Positions 58,414-64,000 of a stretch of DNA of 64,000 nt are shown piece by piece. The notes beneath the pieces were generated by a model. That model had not been told where the DNA came from. It did no database searches and was given only the letters and a program-made list of their open reading frames with translations. The position numbers and the translations under genes were made by a program. Numbering within the stretch: the stretch's first letter is position 1; every line of letters starts with the position of its first letter. The DNA comes from Labrenzia sp. CE80 (GTDB lineage Bacteria > Pseudomonadota > Alphaproteobacteria > Rhizobiales > Stappiaceae). Location: assembly GCF_009650605.1 (NCBI RefSeq), contig NZ_WAJT01000001.1, positions 2,108,001 through 2,172,000 of the forward strand, given 5' to 3'.

Positions 58414-58468
58414 TTCCCGCTCCTTTTCCAGATCGAATTTTCCGTCACGTTGCAGAGAGAAATTGGGC

Positions 58469-59401
58469 TTAGTGGCTCTCAGCCTGCGCCAGATGAACCA
58501 TCGGCGCTTTCCGACGCGCCCAGGCAAAAAGCTTGCCCCGGTAGCGCCAGGCCAGTCCGATCAGCAGGCCCAGCGCCAGTATCACTCCCGCTGCAATGAG
58601 CACGCGTTCCCAGTCGAAGCCGCTCGTTCGCAGCGCGGCGACCGTCCCCGCGCAAGTGAGCCCCGAGGCGCGATTGCAGGTCCCCTGCGCGATCTTTCGC
58701 TGCAATGCCGCCCGTGTGGCCGGGCCCACGCGTCCATCGATGGCAAGAGGGGGATGATCGCGCTGAAAGGCGAGAACGGCGTGGCGTGTCTTTGGTCCAT
58801 CCAGACCATCTGCGGAACCGGGCCGATAGCCCAGGTGCGCCAGGTGCTGCTGCGCCAGCTTCAGAGCATGGTCGATGTCAGCGGACAGTGACCCGGTGGC
58901 CAGGGAGCCAGAGGCAAAGGAGCCATAGCTGCCATCCAGCAACAGATCAGCCTCGTCCTTGCGCCGACGGACCAGACCTGGCAAGCGCCGTCCTCCTGCG
59001 GTCGTTCCCGTTCTGGCCAGAAGCTGAGCCGCAAGCGTGTCCTGCCCAACCTTCAGCGCTTTGGCCCACTTCCAGGTCAACGCCCTAGGTCCTAGGTTGT
59101 AGACAACCGACACACAGGCATCGAATTGCGTCTGATCCAGGTGAGGCAACGCCCGCTCGACCGGCGGACCGTATTCTTCGTCCAGCAGGGTCAGCAACAA
59201 ACGATTGGCCTCTTCGCGGCTCAGACTGTCACCCACTTTCAGTGCGCTGCCGTGCTGCTTCAACCACCAGGAGGCAAAAACTCTTGAGCGCATTGTAAAC
59301 CCGTAGCCGATTGTAACGACGCCCGCCGGATCCAGATATCCCCGCGAGACGAAGCCCTCGTGCGCGGCGATGAAAGCGACACCTTTTTCACTGACCCGCA
59401 T
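58469..59401 (-). CDS. GH24-type endolysin with peptidoglycan-binding domain and C-terminal TM anchor
   Basis: 310 residues from ATG 59401 (GGGAG upstream). The N-terminal lysozyme domain has AAHEGFVSRGYLDPAGVVTIGYG, with the catalytic Glu and the Asp/Thr pattern of T4-type lysozymes. A peptidoglycan-binding_1 domain follows (LAHLGYRPGSADGLDGPKTR). A C-terminal TM helix (VLIAAGVILALGLLIGLAW) is unusual for a soluble endolysin and suggests anchoring. No Sec signal peptide, so release depends on a holin. Located between DUF2793 and the small membrane genes. Confidence 0.88.
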   Translation of the reverse strand: MRVSEKGVAFIAAHEGFVSRGYLDPAGVVTIGYGFTMRSRVFASWWLKQHGSALKVGDSLSREEANRLLLTLLDEEYGPPVERALPHLDQTQFDACVSVVYNLGPRALTWKWAKALKVGQDTLAAQLLARTGTTAGGRRLPGLVRRRKDEADLLLDGSYGSFASGSLATGSLSADIDHALKLAQQHLAHLGYRPGSADGLDGPKTRHAVLAFQRDHPPLAIDGRVGPATRAALQRKIAQGTCNRASGLTCAGTVAALRTSGFDWERVLIAAGVILALGLLIGLAWRYRGKLFAWARRKAPMVHLAQAESH

Positions 59402-59441
59402 GGCAAATCTCCCTTCCATCACTTTCTCAGGTACGCCCCCC

Positions 59442-60167
59442 TCAGGACTGCGGAACCACCGGCAAAAGACAGTGCACCGCCACGCGCACCGCGCCGCCGG
59501 AGAAGCTGCCGCCATTGGCCGTCAAACGGACCTGCGTTGGGGCGTAAAAGGCGCTCGGACCAATGACACCGGCATTGGTCGCGCCGGCAGAAACGCCCAG
59601 TGATCCGCCAAATTTCGACGTCTCTCCTGCCAGGCCACAATCGTAGGACGCAGCGCCGCTGATGGTCGTGATGGTCCGGCAGGAGACACCGAAAACGATG
59701 GCCCGGTCCGGAATGAGTGCGCCGGTTTCAGCGTAGGCACCGGAAAGGCTGGAAAGCTCTTCTTCCAGCACCGCCAGCCGGGTTTCTGCTCCGTTTTCGG
59801 AGCGCGCGACCAAACGATCCGGTCCAAGCAGAGGACCAACGTCCTGCCAGCCGCTACCGGTCAGAACAATCAGGGCCTCTTCATCGGCCACGAAGGCCAC
59901 CAGCCCTTCGAAAGCTGAATGGAACTGCCAGACACCATCGCGCCAGAGCGCAATGTCTCCCTCCCGGCCCAGCCAGTCTCCCGAGGCGCCTGAGGCAACA
60001 AGATAGGCCGCGCCATCCTCGGCGACGGGCGGAACAGCGATGCTTCGGGAGGCGAGGTGCAGATGGGCCAGAGCATCAAGGGTCAGCAGTGCTTCATTGT
60101 GGGTGACATGCTTTTGCGCCTGCGCGGCCGCCAGAAGCGGCAGGGCAAAACGAAGGGTCTCAGACAT
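59442..60167 (-). CDS. DUF2793 protein, phage/GTA tail-associated
   Basis: 241 residues from ATG 60167 (AAGG upstream), overlapping the tail-protein gene by 8 bp. The start TLRFALPLLAAAQAQKHVTHNEAL is the DUF2793 signature found in GTA and prophage tail regions of Rhodobacterales and relatives. The C-terminal half is Gly/Ala-rich and probably forms a beta fibre-like head. Likely a tail-fibre or adhesion component. Its neighbours are the host-interaction tail protein and the endolysin. Confidence 0.85.
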   Translation of the reverse strand: MSETLRFALPLLAAAQAQKHVTHNEALLTLDALAHLHLASRSIAVPPVAEDGAAYLVASGASGDWLGREGDIALWRDGVWQFHSAFEGLVAFVADEEALIVLTGSGWQDVGPLLGPDRLVARSENGAETRLAVLEEELSSLSGAYAETGALIPDRAIVFGVSCRTITTISGAASYDCGLAGETSKFGGSLGVSAGATNAGVIGPSAFYAPTQVRLTANGGSFSGGAVRVAVHCLLPVVPQS

Positions 60168-63100
60168 GACTTGTTGCCTTTCTTTGGAAGCCACGCCCGG
60201 CCGTGGCAGACAGCTGGCAGACGGCAAAGCTCAGCTCGCTCACCTGGGTGCCGAAATCGGCGATTTCGTCTGAAGCTGGATAGAAGACAGAGGAGATCGA
60301 CGACGAAAGAGTTCTGAGAACCGCGCCGTCCCCTCCAAGAATATCGACCTCATAGGCCTCGCTTTCCTCTCCAAGAGGCACGTCTACCTGAGCCCAGCTG
60401 TCGCCGCCACGCCGGGTCTGGCGGATAAAGCTGATCTCGATGCCGTCGCTCAGCCGCCGGGCCTTGAGATGAACCGGGGCGAGCGGCAGAGCGCCGCGAC
60501 CGGAAGCCGCGTGGGCGAAGACCAGAGCAGAGGGATCATCAACGGCAAGTCCGGCAGGCACCAACCTGTAGTGCTGCTCGAGGCCAAGCTGGTCGGACGA
60601 AAGCGGCACAGAGGGAACAGTCGCGGCGTCGAGATAGACGATCTCAGCACCTGCCAGCGCCCCTTCCCGCATCTCCGGTTCTGTGCCCGCCTGTCCACGC
60701 AAGAGGGTCGTCAGCCGATAAGTCCGAACGCCGATCAACTCAGCGTCGACGAACTGCAGGACCTCAAAACCGCCACCCGCCGTCCGAACGGCCAGGGCAT
60801 TTGCGCCTGCCAGAACGGCGTCCTGTGAACGCGCCTGCAGAAGCCCGCCGTAGATCTCGACGTCGATGTGATTTGCACGGTCCCAGTGGCCAAGCGGCCC
60901 CGGCGCAAGGTCCGAGACCAGGTGGCCCAGCGTTGCGGGACGATCCAGGGTCACTACTGGCTGAAAACCGCTGCCGGTCGCAGACCGCATGAGCGTCAGA
61001 GCGCCGGGCCAGGGACTCGCAAAGGCCGCCAATCGAACAGGAGCTTCGGGGTCCTCGTCAAAGAGTATGGGCAGATCCATCAGGAAGCCATGAGGCACTC
61101 CCAGCACGACGTCCTTGAATGGCTTGACGACCGGATCCGGCGCAGCAGTGACCGGAGCCAGAGCACCGCCGACACGCACAGCTTCGATCCGGCGAACATC
61201 CGTGTCTTCAATAGCTTCGACCCGAAAATTCAGCGGCGGCGAGAAGCTTTTTCCCGGCACGTTTGCGATCTCAAGGACGTCGCCTGGGTCCACATCAAGG
61301 CGGGCCGGCGACAGGGCGAACTCCACGCGTTCACGTTCTCCCCAGATCCGGGCTAGACGGCGGTCGGCGGCTTGCTGAAGCGCTTGAGGAGCGCTGACTG
61401 CCGCCAGATCCAGCGTCTCGATCTGGCGCGACCCGACCTCGAGCCTGCGCGAAGTTACCATCCGGCGCTGATAGTCCGCCGTCACGTCTTCAGCGCCGAT
61501 GCGCACTTCCGACGGCAGTTCGCTTTCCTGCGCCCGGGTCCGCGACAGAACCGGCTTGTCCGCGTCCGGATCGACCAGATCATCGGCAGCAAGGGCCAGA
61601 TCGAGGTCGGTCCGGGCGGCCTCCAGGCGAATGTCTGTGCCGCGATCGGAGGCCGTCGCCCCAAAGGCCGTCAGAAGCGGTTCGATGACCTGGCGGCTGG
61701 AGACCGGTCCTGTAACCGCGATTCCTTCCAGGGTCCCGGGGACATTACCGACCGACACGTCTTGCGCCGCGATGCCCTCGTCTTCCAGATAGTGCTCCAG
61801 AAATCCCTTCAGGGTCAGGCTGCCGAGCCGCCCGGAAAGCCAGTGCCCCACCTGCCAGTTGGCGCCATCGGACCAGACATCCAGATAAGACGGAAAGGCC
61901 GGATAGGGCCGAGCGTCCCAGGTCCAAAGATGGATGTTAGCGCTGTCGACCATACGCCCGCCATAGACCGGTGAAATCGGGTTCTGGCCGGTCTCGAAAT
62001 CCGGGGCCGCAGGATCGTAAAAGCTGAGAGCGGCCTCAAGCGCACGCCGCTGGATCAGGTCGTCGCGGGTCCCATCTGAAAAATGCGGCAGCGCGCTTTC
62101 TGACGACTTCGGATCGACGAACACATTGGGCTGGTTCGCACCCTTGTCGATGGCCGGAACACCGAGTTCGGTGAAGCGGATCGGCTTTGAGGCTGGAACC
62201 CAATCGGTCGGCTGCCCGGCTTCTACGTCGCCAAAACGTTCGACGTGCGGGTTTTCCCACCAACCTCGCAGATCCTTGGCACGGTAGACCCAGGGCTTGT
62301 TGTAGGTCCCATCTGAAATCGGCGTTCGTGTGCCCGCACGGCGATCGATCTCCGAGGCATAGTACCAGTCGAAATATTCGCCGCCGGCGATGCCCGCCTT
62401 GAGCATCTCGATCTCATGCGGGTCTGTGTTGCCATCTGGATCTCCGCCCCTGCGCATGTCGGCCATGGGCAGGTAGTTGTCGATGCCGATGAAATCGATA
62501 TCGGAAGATGCCCAGAGAGGATCGAGCGGAAACCTCAACTCGCCAGCGCTCACCTGATGTGCCCCATATTCGGACCAGTCGGCGGCGTAGGAAAGATCTG
62601 TGCCCGCTGTCAAAACCGGCCGCACCTCGGCTGCAAGATCGATCAAGCTGCTGACAAACGGATAGGTCCCCGATGTCGTCTGCGCCCTGGTCAGGCCGCG
62701 CAGCTCCGAGCCGATCAGAAAGGCATCCACCCCGCTGGCAGCTTCCGCCAAATGCGCCATGTGCAAAACATGACGGCGGTAAGACCATTCGCCCGGGCCG
62801 CCATAGGCGATCGCGTCGCCCGAAACCGAGAAGTCGCTTGCGCTTGCTGTGCCGAAAAAGGCTGCAGCATCCTGATCCGGATCCGCGCCGGGCACGATCC
62901 TGCCGCGCCAGGGATAGGCGGCCTGCTCTGACCCGCCGTAGGGGTCCGGCAAGCTGTTGCCTGCCGGGATGTCCATAAGAACGAACGGATAAAGCATGAC
63001 CCGAAGCCCACGGTCCTTCAGGTCCTTGATCGCGGCAATCACGCTTGCGTCCGATGGTGTTCCGCCAAATGCGGGTTTGCCATCAATTCTTGAGACTTCG

Positions 63101-64000
63101 TCCGCCTCCTCACGGGCCAGCCCCGCGACCGACCAGATGCCGCCAGTCGTGGATTTGACACTTTCCTCGACCTTCGGGCGAATGCTGCAATGGGACGCCC
63201 TCAGATCATCGCCGAACCAGGCGACCACCAGTGCGATGCTTTCAAGATTCGGGCATAACACCTGCAGCTCGTCCAAGGATGCGACCCAATCGCTTGGCGC
63301 CTGCGGGACATGTTGGTTGAGGCTTTCGGTGACGCCGGGCCTCGGCGTCGAACTGACGGCAGTCGGCTGGTAGACGAATTCGCCTGCCCCGGGGATCAAG
63401 GTGATCGCCCGGATGTCTGTCTCCAGACGCTCTACGGACCGGATCACTTCAAAGGTCAGTTGCGGCAGACGGTTGCCGAATGTCTCCAGGGCGAGACGCT
63501 CGAAGACCACATAGGCTATTCCGCGATATGCCGGTGTGTCGCCCTGAAGTCCCGATATCAGCGGATCGGGTGCCTGATCCGGAGCACCCGAATAGACCCG
63601 CATGGTTATGCCGGATGTGTCCAGCGGCTTGCCGTCAGCCCAGATCCGGGCGACCCGGCTTATAGGTCCCTCACTCAATGCGACCGCGAAATTGGCGTAG
63701 TAGGCATAGGATCGCACAGTCGTAGACGAGCCACCGCCTTTGCCACCCTGACTTTCCTCCGAAACCTCTTCCTCAAATCGCGTGGCCCAGATGACCTGTC
63801 CGGCCAGCCGCACCCGGCCATAGATCCGCGGCAAGGAGGCGCCTTCGTTCGAGGCCTGGACGGAGAGGTCGGAAAGTCGGCCCGTCTCCACGGTGGTCGA
63901 AGAGCCAAACAAGCCCTGGTCCACGACCGACCCTGCGACGGCGCCCGCAGCCTTGCCAAGAATGCCGCCAAGACTGCCAAGGCCGAAAAGGCCACCGGCT
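60160..64000 (-). CDS. GTA-type host-interaction tail protein with TIM-barrel domain (5' end beyond right edge)
   Basis: About 1279 residues are visible and the open frame continues past base 64000, so the true start is not in the window; upstream text LFGLGSLGGILGKAAGAVAGSVV is typical of the N-terminus of this family. The large central region resembles the GTA TIM-barrel (glycosidase-like) domain, with WYYASEIDRRAGTRTPIS and LGVPAIDKGANQPNVF, and the later part resembles the tail-3/Rcc01698 C-terminal domain (VQFVDAELIGVRTYRLTTLLRGQAGTE). This corresponds to the gp15 baseplate or host-specificity protein of RcGTA-like particles. It is the last structural gene before DUF2793 and the lysis genes. 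Confidence 0.88.
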   Translation of the reverse strand, partial: AGGLFGLGSLGGILGKAAGAVAGSVVDQGLFGSSTTVETGRLSDLSVQASNEGASLPRIYGRVRLAGQVIWATRFEEEVSEESQGGKGGGSSTTVRSYAYYANFAVALSEGPISRVARIWADGKPLDTSGITMRVYSGAPDQAPDPLISGLQGDTPAYRGIAYVVFERLALETFGNRLPQLTFEVIRSVERLETDIRAITLIPGAGEFVYQPTAVSSTPRPGVTESLNQHVPQAPSDWVASLDELQVLCPNLESIALVVAWFGDDLRASHCSIRPKVEESVKSTTGGIWSVAGLAREEADEVSRIDGKPAFGGTPSDASVIAAIKDLKDRGLRVMLYPFVLMDIPAGNSLPDPYGGSEQAAYPWRGRIVPGADPDQDAAAFFGTASASDFSVSGDAIAYGGPGEWSYRRHVLHMAHLAEAASGVDAFLIGSELRGLTRAQTTSGTYPFVSSLIDLAAEVRPVLTAGTDLSYAADWSEYGAHQVSAGELRFPLDPLWASSDIDFIGIDNYLPMADMRRGGDPDGNTDPHEIEMLKAGIAGGEYFDWYYASEIDRRAGTRTPISDGTYNKPWVYRAKDLRGWWENPHVERFGDVEAGQPTDWVPASKPIRFTELGVPAIDKGANQPNVFVDPKSSESALPHFSDGTRDDLIQRRALEAALSFYDPAAPDFETGQNPISPVYGGRMVDSANIHLWTWDARPYPAFPSYLDVWSDGANWQVGHWLSGRLGSLTLKGFLEHYLEDEGIAAQDVSVGNVPGTLEGIAVTGPVSSRQVIEPLLTAFGATASDRGTDIRLEAARTDLDLALAADDLVDPDADKPVLSRTRAQESELPSEVRIGAEDVTADYQRRMVTSRRLEVGSRQIETLDLAAVSAPQALQQAADRRLARIWGERERVEFALSPARLDVDPGDVLEIANVPGKSFSPPLNFRVEAIEDTDVRRIEAVRVGGALAPVTAAPDPVVKPFKDVVLGVPHGFLMDLPILFDEDPEAPVRLAAFASPWPGALTLMRSATGSGFQPVVTLDRPATLGHLVSDLAPGPLGHWDRANHIDVEIYGGLLQARSQDAVLAGANALAVRTAGGGFEVLQFVDAELIGVRTYRLTTLLRGQAGTEPEMREGALAGAEIVYLDAATVPSVPLSSDQLGLEQHYRLVPAGLAVDDPSALVFAHAASGRGALPLAPVHLKARRLSDGIEISFIRQTRRGGDSWAQVDVPLGEESEAYEVDILGGDGAVLRTLSSSISSVFYPASDEIADFGTQVSELSFAVCQLSATAGRGFQRKATSHV

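Noticed and set aside
1..64000. CRISPR arrays, tRNA/rRNA genes, insertion sequences or integrases
   Set aside because: No regularly spaced repeats, cloverleaf or rRNA-like segments, or transposase/integrase motifs were seen by reading; a dedicated scan could still find a diverged tRNA.

Overview
The window is high-GC, gene-dense bacterial DNA from an alphaproteobacterium. Its content and gene order point to the Hyphomicrobiales/Rhodobacterales borderland, for example the Stappiaceae (Roseibium/Labrenzia-like). The main evidence is a Rhizobium-type block (pleC-like kinase, glnE, two-component pair, degP, ccmIEFH = cycHJKL, feuQ-feuP-feuN) together with gene-transfer-agent (GTA) type tail and lysis genes at the right edge. 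The genus is inferred from memory of these families, not from a search. No rRNA, tRNA, CRISPR array, transposase or integrase was seen.

Layout. 1-470: start of a short-chain dehydrogenase that runs off the left edge. 646-6110 (minus): four-gene operon of an atypical ABC exporter, a cyclic-nucleotide-binding protein, an MBL-fold hydrolase and a membrane adenylate cyclase. 6307-11886 (plus, divergent): four glycosyltransferases and a polysaccharide-deacetylase-like protein. 12067-13698: cobalt-type nitrile hydratase alpha, beta and activator. 13714-14995: LysR regulator divergent from a DUF1330 gene. 15137-21898 (minus): peptide/opine-type ABC importer and a methyltransferase, with a textbook CRP palindrome upstream and a second, receptor-type cyclase behind it (22064-23950). 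24139-29555: CoA-transferase, methyltransferase, alpha/beta hydrolase and aminopeptidase N. 29584-31329: XRE-cupin regulator and AzlCD exporter. 31771-42038: PleC-like kinase, arsRC, glnE, OmpR-type two-component system, DegP protease. 42159-46704: GST, two DUF2336 paralogues and a hydrolase-OsmC fusion. 46734-50890: cytochrome c maturation operon. 50992-55706: protein of unknown function, lipoprotein and the feuNPQ signalling operon. 55923-57720: DUF1194 protein, WYL-type regulator and VOC protein. 57806-64000 (minus): GTA-like host-interaction tail protein, DUF2793 protein, membrane-anchored endolysin and two small membrane proteins that look like a linked lysis cassette.

How the genes work together. 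The most unusual part is the left 12 kb. One operon holds genes that could make cAMP (cyclase), bind it (CNB domain) and perhaps cleave a phosphodiester (MBL fold). These are joined to an ABC exporter whose nucleotide-binding domain lacks several catalytic residues and carries a ~290-residue insert with repeated Q-loop-like segments. It is divergent from a glycan assembly operon that has no exporter of its own. I propose a cyclic-nucleotide-gated glycan export or modification system; this is inference from co-localisation. A second cyclase and a perfect CRP site in the importer promoter add to the cAMP theme. Start codons were revised where Shine-Dalgarno spacing favoured an internal ATG, GTG or TTG.
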